Assembly (NCBI GenBank): GCA_036346255.1
Contig: CM070624.1
Location: 20,926,626-20,990,625, forward strand
Origin: Ampelocalamus luodianensis
Taxonomy: Eukaryota; Streptophyta; Magnoliopsida; Poales; Poaceae
Direction: 5' to 3'
Length of the DNA stretch: 64,000 nt
In this document: positions 26,478 to 37,954 of the stretch, one piece after another
Layout of the letters: every line of letters starts with the position of its first letter
Numbering within the stretch: the first letter of the stretch is position 1
Translations under genes and position numbers: made by a program
The notes under the pieces: generated by a model
Told to the model about the DNA's origin: nothing
Databases searched by the model: none
Seen by the model: the letters and a program-made list of their open reading frames with translations, nothing else

Positions 26478-26897
26478 GGGGGGCTCGGTTGCCAGGAAAT
26501 AAATGTGTATTAATTTTCTAAAAAATTAAGCCTGAGTTATTAGCTATTTATAGCCTTCCGACAAGATACATGAGATTATGGATCTATCCCTAAAAAGGCC
26601 TCTCTGCATAGCCCTCGGCTCACGGTGGACCCTCCTGGCCTTGGTCTATCCGGTTGGTTCGTCCGGTCCACCGATGTCCTCCTTCCCTTCGAAGCGCGCG
26701 AGGTGTCCTTGGGCTGAAGGGTTCTTGACACCTTTCGGCTCACCTCGAGGTGGTCCCGGGGGCTCCTGGCTTTCGGGCTTCAGGGCGCCTCGGCGACCCT
26801 TCGGGCCTTCTCCGGAGCCTCTCTGAAGGTATGCCCTTGAAGGAGGTCCTACGGTCTTCGCCTGGTCGTTGGGGTTGGTGGGGCCGCCCCTACAACA

Positions 26898-28262
26898 AGT
26901 TGTTAATTGATAAAAAGGATATTCAGTGCAAATGGATCTTCAAAAATAAAGACATTTCACCAACCGAAGAGGTTAGGTATAAGGCTAAACTCTTTGCTAA
27001 AGGATCCAACTAAATTCCTGGTGTTGACTTCACATATGTTTTTTTCGCAGTTGTGAAGCATAGTTCCATTCCTACTTTACTCAACATAATGGTTATGCAT
27101 AATTATAAGCTTGAACAATTGGATGTAAAAACTGCATTCTTACATGGGGAATTAGAGGAAGACATTTATATAGAGCAATCGGAAGGTTTTGTCTTCCCAG
27201 GAAAGGAAATTATGCTTGTAAGTTGAAGAAATATCTTTATGGTCTGAAGCAATCACCCAGACAGTGGTACAAGATATTTGACTCATTTATGTTCTCTAAG
27301 GATTTCAAAAGATCTGATTATGATAGATGTGATTATTTGAATACTGTTAATGACTTAGCTATTTATTTGCTCCTATATGCTGATGATATGTTGATTGTTG
27401 TAACAGACAAGCCAAAAAATTCACAGCTGAAGGTACAATTGAGTAGTGAATTTGAGATGAATGATCTCGGTGCAACAAATAAGATTCTTGGTATAGAAAT
27501 TACTAGAGATAGACGGTTTGAAAAATTATACCTAAGTCAGAAATAACATATTCATTGAGTTCTTTATTGTTTCAACATGCATAAGACCGAATACTTTGTT
27601 AGCTGCATATTTCAAACTTTCTTCAGTGTCATGTCCACAATCAGATGGTGAAGTTGAGTACATGTATAGAGTTCCATATGTCAATGCAGTTGGTTCACTT
27701 ATGTATACCATGTTATGTTCTCGTCCTGATTTATCTCAATCATTGAGTGTTGTTAGTAGATACAAGATTAATCCTAGTAAAGAGTATTGGAAAGCAGTTC
27801 AATAGATTTTTAGATACTTGCGGGGCACATCTGATGCTTATTTACAGTTTGAAAAGACTAAAGATGGAATCCTTGGTTATGTGGACTCAGATTTTGCTAG
27901 AGATTTGGATAAGAGAAGATCTCTTACTAATTATGTGTTCACTGTTGGAGAATGTACCGTTAGTTGGAAAGCAGGCCTGCAAGTTACTGCTGCCTTGCTC
28001 ACTACAGAAGCCGAGTATATGGTTATTTTTGAAGCTTGCAAATAAGTCACTTGGCTAAAAGATTTATTTACTGAGCTTTGTGGAAGTACGTCTTGCACTA
28101 TAATATTCTACGATAGTCAAAATGCTATTTGTCTTACGAAGGATCAGATGTTTCATGAGAGAACGCAACACATTGACATCAGATATCATTACATTCGAGA
28201 TGTCATTGCTTAAGGTGACATTAAAGTCAACAAGATAAATACTCATGATAATTCAGCTGATA
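26898..28262 (+). pseudogene. copia 1 reverse transcriptase and RNase H (broken)
   Basis: RT: CKWIFKNKDI near 26930, LDVKTAFLHGELEEDIYIEQ near 27120, KKYLYGLKQSPRQWYKIFDS near 27226 and the catalytic YADDML near 27378. RNase H: LMYTMLCSRPDLSQSLSVVSRY (27694-27760), GYVDSDFARDLDKRRS near 27872 and AEYMVIFEACK near 28010. Stops at about 27011 and 27544 and frame changes near 27215 and 27806 break it. It continues the integrase segment left of the nested insertion. Confidence 0.85.
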
Positions 28263-28498
28263 TGATGACAAATCTAGGTCCTACGCTAAGTTTGAGTTTT
28301 GCTTAGATTTAGTTGGTATCATTCAGTAATCCTGTGGACGTTCGGCGCACAAGGAAGAATTCGTCTCAAGGTGAAGATTGTTGAGTTTGAGAGTGATACG
28401 AATTGAGTTTGAGAGTGATGTGAACTGAGTTTGAGTGTGATACGAATTTCGCTTTCTACTCCAACTCATAGTTCTACTCCTATACAGAGTCTTTCATA

Positions 28499-28912
28499 TA
28501 GGGCTGTAAACGAGCCGAGCTCAAGCGACCTGGCGTCCCAGGCTCGGGCTCAGTACAAGATCGAGCCGAGCTCAAGCGAGTCTGAGTTGGGGTCCGAGCT
28601 TGGACTTGGGCTTGAGCTCGGCTCGACCCAAGCTCGAGTAGGCACGAGTAGGGTTGGTAACAGTAAACAACATGAATCATTTTTCAACAATTAGAAAAGC
28701 TCGAGTAGGCTCAAGCTCAAGCTCTAAAGAAGCTCGGTAACAATTAACATGCATCAATTTTCAATAAGATAGAAGGGTTATTCGAGAGAAGCTTGGTAAC
28801 AGTCAACAACTTGCAGGTAAGCTAAATAATAACGAGTCCAATCGACCTATTCAAGCTCGACTCGTTAAGGCTCGCGAGTTTGAGATTAGGCTTGAGCTCA
28901 ATTCATTTGGAA
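28499..28912. repeat. GAGCTCGAGC-rich self-complementary repeat
   Basis: Begins GGGCTGTAAACGAGCCGAGC and contains many variants of GAGCTCAAGC, GCTCGAGTAGG and AAGCTCGG, interrupted by AT-rich spacers with GGTAACAGT(A/C)AACAA repeated three times (about 28650, 28736, 28796). Strongly self-complementary. It sits between the copia 1 LTR and a copia 2 fragment. Class unknown. Confidence 0.6.
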
Positions 28913-29640
28913 AAAGCATGGTGAGTTGGCGATCATAAAAGCAGAAAATAGTGGCACTTTCTCCATGTGAAGCGGAGTATATTGTTGTTGTCACTGCAGC
29001 ATGTCAAGGGATTTGGTTGGGATGATTACTTGGTGATCTAACACAGAAGGAGGTGAGTAGTTTTGTGCTCAATGTTGATAACAAGTCGGCAATATCATTA
29101 AGCAAGAATCCAGTCTATCATGACAGAAAGTAAGCACATAGATACTTGTTATCATTTTATTCGGGAATATGTTGAAGATGGGAAGACGATAGTTGATCAC
29201 ATCAAGACAGAAGATCAACTTGCTGATATTTTGACGAAATCGCTAGGGCGGATCAAGTTCTTGGAGACGAGAGAGAAAATTGGCGTGGTCAATCTGAAGA
29301 AATAAGATTAAGAGGGTGATTGATAGAATTAATCTTGTTTAGATAGATTCTGTTATTTTTTATAAAAGTTATTTTTTATTAGGAGTCCGAGTGTGTGTTG
29401 GAGTTTATTTTTTTGGTATGGTTTCGCATGCTGTTTTTGTTTTCAATTTTGTAAGCATCGAGTATAAATAAACACAAAACACACACACACAAAGGCGGGC
29501 AACGTTTTGGTGCGCCCTGGAATCAATTCGTTCGTTTTGTTTCTCGGGTTTGCTTTCGTTTCTTTTCCTCTCCAGCTAAAGGAGGACAGAGACGCTGCTC
29601 CTTTTGCGTGGGCACCGGGGAGTTGCTCCATCAACAGTAG
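28913..29640 (+). mobile_element. 3' end of a second Ty1/copia element (copia 2): RNase H plus 3' LTR
   Basis: Plus-strand RNase H words (ALSPCEAEYIVVVTAACQG, VDNKSAISLSKNPVYHDR) lead into KHIDTCYHFIREYVEDGK and LADILTKSLGRIKFLETREK, ending TAA at 29305. A purine-rich tract AAGAGGGTGAT precedes TGATAGAATTAATC (about 29327), taken as the 3' LTR start. The LTR has a TATA-like GAGTATAAATAAAC near 29460. Its right end is near 29640 but not defined. Upstream coding is absent. Confidence 0.75.
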
Positions 29641-29756
29641 GCGGGTCACGTCGGAGGACAGGGGACCAGGGGCGGGGAGGTGCTCCATCAACAACAGTCG
29701 GGTGAGGGTCACGTCGGAGGACAGGGGACCAGGGGCGCTGCTGTCGTCCATCATCT
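29590..29756. repeat. GC-rich minisatellite-like repeat
   Basis: GGGTCACGTCGGAGGACAGG followed by GGACCAGGGGCG and GGTGCTCCATCAACA occurs in two clear and one partial imperfect copies of about 65-70 bp. Confidence 0.65.
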
Positions 29757-30082
29757 GAAGACAGAGGGCAGAGGCGTAGCTACTCCAGACTAGTCACGTC
29801 GAGACAGGACCAGCGCGTCCCACGGGCAAATCCAAACGTCTTTGTACTGAGCGCAATTCTGGAGAGAAGCAGTAAGTCAGTAACAGTGCGTTTGTCGAAG
29901 GAAAAATTCCAACAGAAGCTGGGAGGTGAAGTACTGGACGTGGATGTACTACGTACCTGGCAAATGATCATTTGGATGCTGCCGACTACGAAGAGCACCT
30001 TGCGGCCGAACCGGCCGATGACCAGCGTCGAGAGGGTGACAGAGCCAGGCCCACGGTGCCGAGTATGACCGCGCCCATGAGC

Positions 30083-30696
30083 AAATTAGCAAAAGGGATG
30101 GAAAGGGGTCCGAACTGCAACCTTTGCGGTTGTATTGAAACTACTGCCAAGGTTTTTCTGGTTTTGTTTCAAAGAATCTCTTGATTGGAACAGTATTTCA
30201 GTTTCTGTCGATGATTTTCAGTTGAATTGGCTAGATAGGAGGGGGGCTACTGATTACAATGTCATTTTGTTCAGTTTTGTAGTTCTGTTTGGATTATCTG
30301 GAATGTTAGAAACAGGGTGGCTTTTGAAGGGGTTTATCTTCGACAACCTATGGATGTGATATACAAATTTCTATCTTGTTTGCAGCGCTGGCGAATACTC
30401 ATCTTCGAGGCTAATCGTACTAAACTGGACAATCTTATGAAGAGCATTGAAGAGTGGTCTAAAAACTTTTGTACTCTGGACAGAATTGTCTCTGGATCTC
30501 TGTAATTCTGTTGTTTGCCTTCGGTTGGGTTCTTTGGTAGTTCGATCAGTCATGCTTGTTGTCGTTTACATGGTGTTTGCTTAGCTTTTGAGCCTGGATT
30601 GTAGTGCAAATCTGGTATCCCCATATTCTTGTTCCTTTCTTTGTAAACCTGTTATATGCTTTTTAAAAGCTGGGTTTTGTTCCTTGCTCAAAAAAA
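30083..30696 (+). mobile_element. 5'-truncated L1-type LINE with 21-bp TSD
   Basis: 614 bp inserted in exon 3 of STP copy 3. A 21-bp direct repeat starting AGTATGACCGCG flanks it at 30062-30082 and 30697-30717. A short A-rich tail (eight As) lies at the right end, so the element reads on the plus strand. Near its start, CNLCGCIETT matches the zinc-binding tail (zf-RVT) found at the C-terminus of plant LINE reverse transcriptases, followed in other frames by MDVIYKFLSCLQRW and ANRTKLDNLMKSIEEW. Severe 5' truncation and a long TSD are hallmarks of target-primed reverse transcription. Confidence 0.9.
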
Positions 30697-31123
30697 AGTA
30701 TGACCGCGCCCATGAGCGCCGCATTGCTGCCGAACCCGACGGTGCGGAACACCACCGGCGAGAAGAAGCTGGGCACGATCACCCCGGTGAGCTGGAAGAA
30801 CATGGGTATGGCCACGGCGAACACCAGGTAGGGGAGGTTCTCGCACCTGGTGAAAATGCTCCGGAACGCGCCGTCCTCGCTCCGGCGCGCGGCCTCCGCG
30901 GCACGGACGATGTCTTTGAGCTCGGCGTCCACGTCGACGCCGGGGCCGCGCACACGGAGGAGCGCGGCGCAGGAACGATCGGTGTCCCCGCGCATGACGA
31001 GGCTGATGGGGGTGTCAGTGAGGAAGAGGGCACCGAGGACATGATGATGGCCGGTGCGCCGACGATGCCGAGGGAGAGGCGCCAGCACCGGTGGACGCGC
31101 GCGGTGGCGTAGTTGGTGAGGCT

Positions 31124-31484
31124 TGTTGGCCCAGGCACCCAGTGAAAACTCAGTCATCGCTTCCACACACGCGCACGAGGAAGAAAAACACTCTGGGATT
31201 TTTGCTGACATTGCCAACGCGGCTAAATCTTTTCTGTTGTGCTTATTATATTCTTCTCAAAGCAAATACAGGAATACAAGACTTAAATACATGCAAACGG
31301 GCCGCGAAGCCAACCGAGTCTCACGGCCATGATCCTGAAATCACGCTCCATGAGCCAACTAACTACGCATGCAACAGACTTGACCAATTCTCACGCACGT
31401 CCTCGTGGCCACTAACTAATTAACCCCCTAACTACATGTGCTAATTAAGAAACCAATAACAAATCATCAAGATTAATTCTAACA
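31124..31484 (-). mobile_element. Solo LTR (361 bp), TSD AGGCT
   Basis: Minus strand starts TGTTAGAATTAATC and ends GCCTGGGCCAACA (TG..CA). AGGCT flanks it at 31119-31123 and 31485-31489. Removing it rejoins exon 3 of STP copy 3 exactly as in copies 1 and 2. It contains AATATAATAAG, a possible polyadenylation region. Its first bases resemble the copia 2 3' LTR (TGATAGAATTAATC), suggesting a copia origin. Confidence 0.88.
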
Positions 31485-31904
31485 AGGCTGGCGATGAGAA
31501 AGCCGACGCCGAGGAAGAACCGGAAGCCGGCGGTGAGGGCGCTGCGCCACCGTGACGGAGCCATCTCTTCAAGGAACAGTGGAGTGGCCTGTGAACTGTG
31601 ATAGATCATACATAGAACGAACACAGTTGAAGGAGTACGAAACTGCTATGAAATACGTTTGTCAGGCATTGCACTGACCCGACGCCAAAACCCAGCAGCA
31701 TGCGTCCGATGATGAGCATTGCAATGTTAACGGCTGACGGCAGCGCCGGTCATGGCCCCATCAGCGAAGAAGAAGGCCCCGCCGATGAGCATGATGGCCT
31801 GCCTGCCCATTGCCTTGGTGACGCGGCTCGCCACGAGCGACGCCACTAGCCCAGCAATGTACAGGGACGACGTGAAGGCTGTGAGCGTTTGGCTGTCATA
31901 GACG

Positions 31905-32280
31905 TGTATGTTCTTCGTTTTTCTTTGCACTGGGGTTTAGATCCGAGAGAGGAAGAGAGGGGAGAGTGAGAGTGTACCGTCGGAGGTAGAGGAGGAGGAG
32001 CCGCCATGGCTGCAGCGGAGGTCGGCGAAGAAGGACGACGGCAACGGCGGCGCGCTCAATGGCGACGGCGGTGGAACTTCCCGTCACTTCGCCGCCACCT
32101 CGGATCGGTTAGGGTTTGTAGGTGGGTTTGTGGCGCACGGTGAACCTCGCCGTGCGTGTGCCCGCCCCCACCTCTCTTTATATGGCGTCGCGACGGGGCC
32201 CACCACCAAATGGGCCGGACGCCCGATCGTATGCTGTTAAGGGTGGCATTTGGTCGTTGGGCCAAATGCCCGAGATCACA
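31905..32280 (-). repeat. 3' LTR of copia 3 (376 bp)
   Basis: Minus strand from TGTGATCTCGGGC at 32280 to GAACATACA at 31905. Shares the CGATCGGG, TATA and AAACCCTAACCGATCCGAGG segments with 37690-37954. Confidence 0.85.
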
Positions 32281-32623
32281 CTAACATTCTCCCTTGATCT
32301 CAATCTATACTTTATCTTTAATTACTTTTGACTTTACACATTCCATCACAGATTAGTGCATAGAACATGTCTCATCGCCACGGTCAATCGCCGATAGATT
32401 TGACAGCCATAATACACCTCTGCTTTTGAAATAGTTACTTTAATCTTTTGGGCCATCTTTTAGTCCAGAATCATAGGCTTTCCTTAAACCCATGCCGCTA
32501 CATGTTCTCTCGAACACGCTGGGTGGTAAGCCTTTAGTAAGCGGATCCGCTAACATCTTTGCGGTACAAATATGCTCAAGACTTATAATTTGATTCGAAC
32601 TTTATCTTTCACAACATAGTACT

Positions 32624-35600
32624 TTATGTCAATGTGTTTGGCAAGACCACTTGACTTATTGTTGTGGGCATACGCATCGCGGGTTCATTATCGCAATACA
32701 ACTTAAGTGGTCTATTGATGTCGTCAACCACTTTTAAACCGGTATGAACTTCTTTAGCCGCTTCACCGCCCGTAGCCTCATAACATGCTACAAACTCGGC
32801 ATACATTGTGGACGATGTAGTGACGGTTTGCTTTGAGCTTTTCCACGATATAGCTCCTCCAATGAGAGTGAACACATATCCGGATGTAGACTTTCTATCA
32901 TCTCCGCATAATCGTAGTCCAGATACCCCACTATATGGAGTGAATCGATCTTCAGATGTCATCATGAGGCCTTTTGTTCCTTGCAAATAACGCAAGACTT
33001 TCTTTATCAATTTCAATGTTCTATTCCGTGATTGCTCGAATCGCCAAGTAACCCGGTAACAAACGCTAAGTCGTATGCGACACACTTGAGCATACCGCAA
33101 GCTTCCGACAATGAAGCATATGGAACCGATTTCATTTGATCGAGCTCAGATCGTTCCCGGGCATTGAAAATCCCCATATCTCGCCGCCCTTGACTATAGG
33201 TGCAGGTGAAGGACTACATTTATGCATACAAAATTTCTTTAAGACTTTCTCTATGTATGCCTTTTGTGACAGTCCCAATATCCCCTTGTTTCTATCCCGG
33301 TGAATCTCGATCCCTAGAACGAACGAAGCTTCACCAAGATCTTTCATATCAAAGTTTGAGGACAAAAACTTCTTTGTCTCCAGTAGTAGACTGACATCAC
33401 TACTAGCTAGTAGAATATCATCCACATACAGGATTAGTAAGATAAACTTTCCATATTTAAACTTTGCATAAACACAGTTGTCCTCTACATTTTCTTTAAA
33501 CCCAAATTTTCTTATTGTATTGTCAAACTTCAAGTACCACTGTCTTGAAGCTTGCTTTAACCCATAAATCGATTTATTTAGGCGGCATCCCATTCTTTCA
33601 TTTCCTTCCATGACAAAACCTTTCGGTTGTGCCATGTAAACATTTTCCTCCAAATTCCCATTAAGAAATGTCGTCTTTACATCCATCTGATGTAACTCTA
33701 AATCATAATGTGCTACTAATGTCATTATGATTCAAGGAATCTTTACATGAGACGGAGAAAAGGTCTCATTGTAATCAATCCTTCTCTTTGCGTAAAGCCT
33801 TTTGCCACAAGTCGCGCTTTGTATTTTTCTACATTCCTTGGGAGTCAAGCTTTGTCTTGTAGACCCATTTACCCTCTTGTGCTTTGGCTCCTTTAGGAAT
33901 AATTTCCAAGTCCCACTTTATTAGTCTTCATGGACCTCATCTCCTCTTCCATGGCCTCAAGCCATTTTGAGGAATTTTCGCTTCATAGCTTCTTCAAATG
34001 AGATGGGATCATCCTCCATTTGAAATTCCTCTGTATGATAAATCGATAATCATCGAAAATAGCCGATCTTCTTACTCTTTGAGACCTCCTGGGCCTCCTC
34101 ATTTTGTACATCTTCTGCTTGAGGTCTTTGTTGCTCCCCTCATCTGTGGCAATGGGTTCTATAGGATCCTCAAGAACAGGTTCCTCATTCTCATTCATTG
34201 TTGCCACAGGAGGGACAATAACAGTCTTGACACCACGTTGTCTTGCACCGGTGCGGCAAATGACAGCAGTAGTATGAAGAATGGTTCTTGAATCATCTGA
34301 GTGGGCGATACACCCGCTTCTCTTCAAGGTCAATCTCACGAGCTACCATACTTCCTCTCATCATTTCATCCTCTAAGAAGACAGCGTGTCTCGCTTTCTA
34401 CAAACTTTGTATATCTGTCTGGATAGTAGAAACGAAAACCTTTTGACTTTTCAGGATAGCCAATGAAATGGCAACTTCGCTTTGGGATCAAGTTTCCCAA
34501 GGTTTGGGTTAAATACTTTAGCCTCAATGGGACTCCCCACACACGTAAGTGGTTTAGTGAGGAACTCTTCCCGTCCACAACTCGCATTTGTTTTGGGCAC
34601 CGACTTACTAGGCACTCGTTAAGAATATGAATGGCGATTTTCAACGCCTCCATCCATAGACTCAATGGCGGTGTGGAATAGCTCATCATGCTTCGCACCA
34701 TATCCATCGAGTGCAGTTGCGTCTTTCAACTACTCCATTTTGCCGAGGTTCGCCTGTAGAATCTTGGGCTACTATACCATTTTCTGTAAAAACCTTGCAA
34801 AGGTCCAGAACTTGTCCATATGGGGTATGTCGACCGTAGTACTCCCACTACAGTCGATCGGACTATCTTAATCTTTAAATCGTGTTGGTTTTCAACTTCA
34901 CCTTAAATATTTTGAATTTATCCAAGGCTTCATTTCTTTCTTTGATTGGATAAATATATCCATAACGGAGTAATCATCCGTGAATGTTATGAACGAGTCA
35001 TATCCATCCACACTTTTCACGGAAAAGGACCACAAATGTCATGTGTGAATAATTTGTAGAATTCTCGTGCTTCTTTTGGCGTCTTTCTTAATTTTTCTTT
35101 ACATATTTTCCTTTAATGCATTCTCTGCATTGTTCTAAGTCTGAGAACTCTAATGGAGGAAGAATATCATTCTTAACTAGTCTTTCTATTCTCCCCCTCG
35201 AAATATGGCCTAAACGACAGTGCCATAATTTCGACGACGCATCTAGAGTTCTCTTTCGTTTCCTGTTTACATTCGTAGACGAGGATTCATTCACTTTCTC
35301 GCACGCGACGTTCCCATTATCGCATACGACATTCACATCATCACATAATGATAACAAATAAAGTTCATTTTGTAAGATGGCAAGACCAACACATTCTTTA
35401 TTAAACATTATTTCACACTTGCCATTTCCAAAATGACAATCATATCCATCATTGTCCAAACATGAAACACTAATCAAATTCCTCTCAGAAAGAGGAACAT
35501 AAAGAACATCTCTAAGTAAGAGAGTGAAGCCATCAACAGCTCTAATGAAAGATCGCCAACAGCTTCAACTTCAGCTTGGACTCCATTTGCGACTTTAATG

Positions 35601-36428
35601 CATCTTTCTTTTCTTTGCGTATTCCTCGTCGAACGGAATCCCTTTCTTTGACATAATCATTTTTAAGAAATCGGGACAATCTTTCTTGTAATGTCCCTTT
35701 TTCTTGCAATGAAGGCACTGATCTTTTTCTACTGCAAACTTATTCTGTTGAGGCTGATGGACATGGGCTTTTCCCTTGTTCCTTGAGGAGAAGTTACTGT
35801 TGAAGTTCTTTTTCTTATTGTCCTTCACATAGTTGATAGAACCACCATGTGAGGATTTAAATCTTTCCTCCTCTTGCACACACATAGCTATGCACTTTTC
35901 TAAGTCCCATTTCTGGCCGTATATTGTAATTGACAACAAAGGTGTCAAACTTTTCAGCAAGGAAGCAAAAATCAAATGAATTAGGAACTCATCCTTGAGA
36001 GCCAAATCCATTGGTTTAAGCTTGGATGCCAAGTTGCTCATCCTTAGTATGTGCTCTCTTATGCCACCGCTTGAGTACCTTTCTCACACAAGTCGCTTAA
36101 TCACTGTAGTAGCGTATGTCTTTGAAGAGCCATGAACCGACTCTTTATTTTCTCAAGGTACTCTGTGATGAGAAACACACTCTGCGATTGAGCCCACAAT
36201 TGCGTGCTCAATCGTGTTTTATCACAAACAAACATTTCTTGTTGGTGTGGTCCATTTCTTATGCTCAAGGTCATAAGACATCCGTAAGGGAGCATGGTCC
36301 TCTGTCTTTTCGCCAAGCAAGATCATCCTCATTTTGATCCTCACCGTGCCATAGGCTCGGTGGGACGTCTTGTAGCGAGGACCCACCCACCTCACCAAGA
36401 TAAACGCTAAGTCTATCTTTTCTTCCAC
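32624..36428 (-). pseudogene. copia 3 gag-pol (frameshifted)
   Basis: Gag (UBN2-like) from about 36428 to 35595: MSNLASKLKPMDLALKDEFL and the zinc knuckle CLHCKKKGHYKKDC near 35690. The protease active site (DSGA) is missing; sequence passes directly to VANGVQAEVEAVGDLSLE. GAG-pre-integrase LWHCRLGHISRGRIERLVKN at about 35230. Integrase remnants at 35090-34366 (SLNHLRVWG, CHFIGYPEKSKGFRF). RT 33725-33132 with LHQMDVKTTFLNGNLEENVY and YVDDILLASSD near 33410. RNase H 33100-32624 with STSGYVFTLIGGAISWKSSK and AMRM. At least three frame breaks. Confidence 0.88.
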
Positions 36429-36459
36429 TCTCCATAATTATCTCCTTTGAGAGGGGATC

Positions 36460-37657
36460 TCTCTGATACAACTCATCAAGTTGTATCCGCTGAAAAATAG
36501 TTCAAGTAAAGTGAGAATATAACAAAGAAATTATATGCCTTATTTCCAACGTTGGTCAAAAATACGACATACAATTTAAAACAATTTTATCTATGCATTA
36601 AATCTACATCACCGTTGGTAAATAGAAATAACGCATAAAACATCAATTAAAAATTATAATATCATTATTATCAACGCTGGTCGAAAATAACAATATCATA
36701 ATTATCTCAAAATTATCTCTATTTTTCCAAAATTAAATTCTCCGTTGGTTCGAATTTAATAATGAAAATCAATCAACATTATCTTTTGCAGCGGAAACTG
36801 TAATTATTCTAAAATAATTCATACTCAGAAGCATTCTTACTGTACACTTTTAATCTCTGGAACAATAACACGTTGGTGCAAAAATTTACAGAGATTTGGT
36901 TCAAATTTCATGGAAATTGATCAAGAAATACTTCTGAAAAACATTAAAATGTCTTTTTTCGGATTTACTGTTCAAACTGTCAAAAACGGCCCATTCATGC
37001 GCGGCCACGGCCCACTTCGGGTTGGCCCAACTGTCAAAACGGCCCATTCAAACTGCCAAAACCGGCCGAGAACCACGGCCGTCCGACGCATCCGAAGGAT
37101 CGGACGGCCGACCGCAGCGCCCCAACCCTAACCCTAACCCCCGGCCGCTCCCACCCTCATTCGGCTCATTCCCGCCGAAAACGGATCGCGGCGGGCGGCG
37201 GCGCATCGCGAGAGGTGGCTCGGCGGCGCGCCAGCAAGACTGCGGGAGGAGCGGCACCGGCGGGCTCGACCGGCTCGGCAGCGGCAAGCAGCGGCGGCGA
37301 CGGCCGCCGCGGCGGCGGAGCGGCGGCGGCTCGTGCGCAAGGCGATGGAGGCGCGGCCCCGGCTCGGAGCGGCAGCGCGCGGCGGCGAGTGGCGGCCCTG
37401 CGCGGCGGCTCCTCGCTGAGGCGGCGGCGCTGGCGGTGGAGCGGCCGACGGCGCGTGCGCCACGGCGGCGCAACGCAGGCCGCGGCAGCGGCGGAGAGCG
37501 CGCCGCGGCACGGAGGCGCTGAGCTACAGCAGCCCCACCGGACGGCACAGCGGAGGCGGCACGTCGCGGAGGCGGCCCGGCCGGCACAACGCTTCGACGG
37601 CAGCGCGCGCACGGCGGCGGCGTCTCCGCGAGCGAGGGCGGCGCGGCGGCGCAAAAC
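36460..37657 (-). other. Long leader/U5-like region of copia 3, including a very GC-rich segment
   Basis: Between gag and the recognisable 5' LTR lie about 1.2 kb: an AT-rich part (36490-36960) with ACCAACG(T/G)TGG words recurring five or so times, and a very GC-rich part (37020-37657). A candidate primer binding site, TTGTATCAGAG, occurs near 36470, far from the LTR part shared with the 3' LTR. So either the 5' LTR is really about 1.5 kb and the 3' LTR is shortened, or foreign DNA sits here. Open frames in the GC-rich part run in all frames and look like composition effects. Confidence 0.5.
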
Positions 37658-37954
37658 TGTGAGTGCCGCTCTTCTTTGCCCGTCGGCTCGTCGGAGGTAG
37701 AGGAGGAGGAGCGCCATGGTCGCAGCGAGGTCGGCGAAGAAGGACGACGGCAACGGCGGCGGCGTTCAATGGCGACGCAGTGGAACTTCCGTCACCAGCG
37801 CCACCTCGGATCGCTTAGGGTTTGTAGGTGGGTTTGTGGCGGCACGGTGAACTCGCCGCGTGCGTGCCCGCCCCACCTCTCTTTATATGGCGGCGGCGAC
37901 AGGGCCCACCACCAAATGGGGGCGCCCCGATCGTATGCGTCAAGGGTGGCAACA
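37658..37954 (-). repeat. 5' LTR of copia 3 (part shared with the 3' LTR)
   Basis: Minus strand starts TGTTGCCACCCTTGACGC at 37954. Lacks about 28 bases near its start that the 3' LTR has. Similarity fades near 37690; the inner end at 37658 is tentative (GGGCAAAGAAGAGC versus GTGCAAAGAAAAAC). Confidence 0.65.

Larger units (their letters stand above)
13477..26893 (-). mobile_element. GC-rich LTR-like sequence (~470 bp) split by the gypsy element
   Basis: The host of the gypsy insertion is not copia 1 itself. Between copia 1 and the gypsy element lie 13477-13528 (TGGGACCCCCGG..) and 26478-26893 (..GGGGCCGCCCCTACA). Joined across the GGGGG target site they form about 470 bp with TG..CA ends, suggesting a solo LTR read on the minus strand. 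No matching TSD is visible in copia 1, so the limits and class are uncertain. Confidence 0.45.
11590..28498 (+). mobile_element. Decayed Ty1/copia retrotransposon (copia 1), split by nested insertions
   Basis: Plus-strand copia remnants lie on both sides of a 13.4-kb insertion: integrase before it (12306-13460), reverse transcriptase and RNase H after it (26898-28262). An LTR remnant at about 11590-11665 and sequence at 28382-28498 share GAGTTTGAG..GTGATACG and TTATAGTTCTACT words. The 3' LTR starts TGAGTTTGAG at 28382 just after a purine-rich tract ending GTGAAGATTGT. The gag and protease region is gone; 11830-12300 holds an unrelated pyrimidine-rich stretch. Outer TSDs were not recognised, so both ends are approximate. 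Confidence 0.7.
31905..37954 (-). mobile_element. Ty1/copia retrotransposon (copia 3), 6.05 kb, TSD AGACG
   Basis: Inserted in exon 2 of STP copy 3. AGACG lies at 31900-31904 and 37955-37959; element ends are TG..CA. Coding is on the minus strand: gag with zinc knuckle, GAG-pre-integrase, integrase, RT, RNase H, the copia order. The 3' LTR is 31905-32280; the 5' LTR is about 37658-37954. The LTRs match over about 300 bp (TATA motif CATATAAAGAGAGG in both) but differ by indels at both ends. A polypurine-like GATCAAGGGAGAATGTTAG lies next to the 3' LTR. Confidence 0.9.

Noticed and set aside
31905..31930. Continuation of STP exon 2 past 31904 (KTKNIHVYDSQ reading)
   Set aside because: Open for a few codons by chance; matches to copies 1 and 2 stop at the AGACG duplication and resume exactly at 37955.
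37022..37753. Several overlapping frames of 120-195 codons on both strands
   Set aside because: GC-rich DNA with few stops; Ala/Arg/Pro-rich in all frames and no conserved motif, so composition rather than genes.
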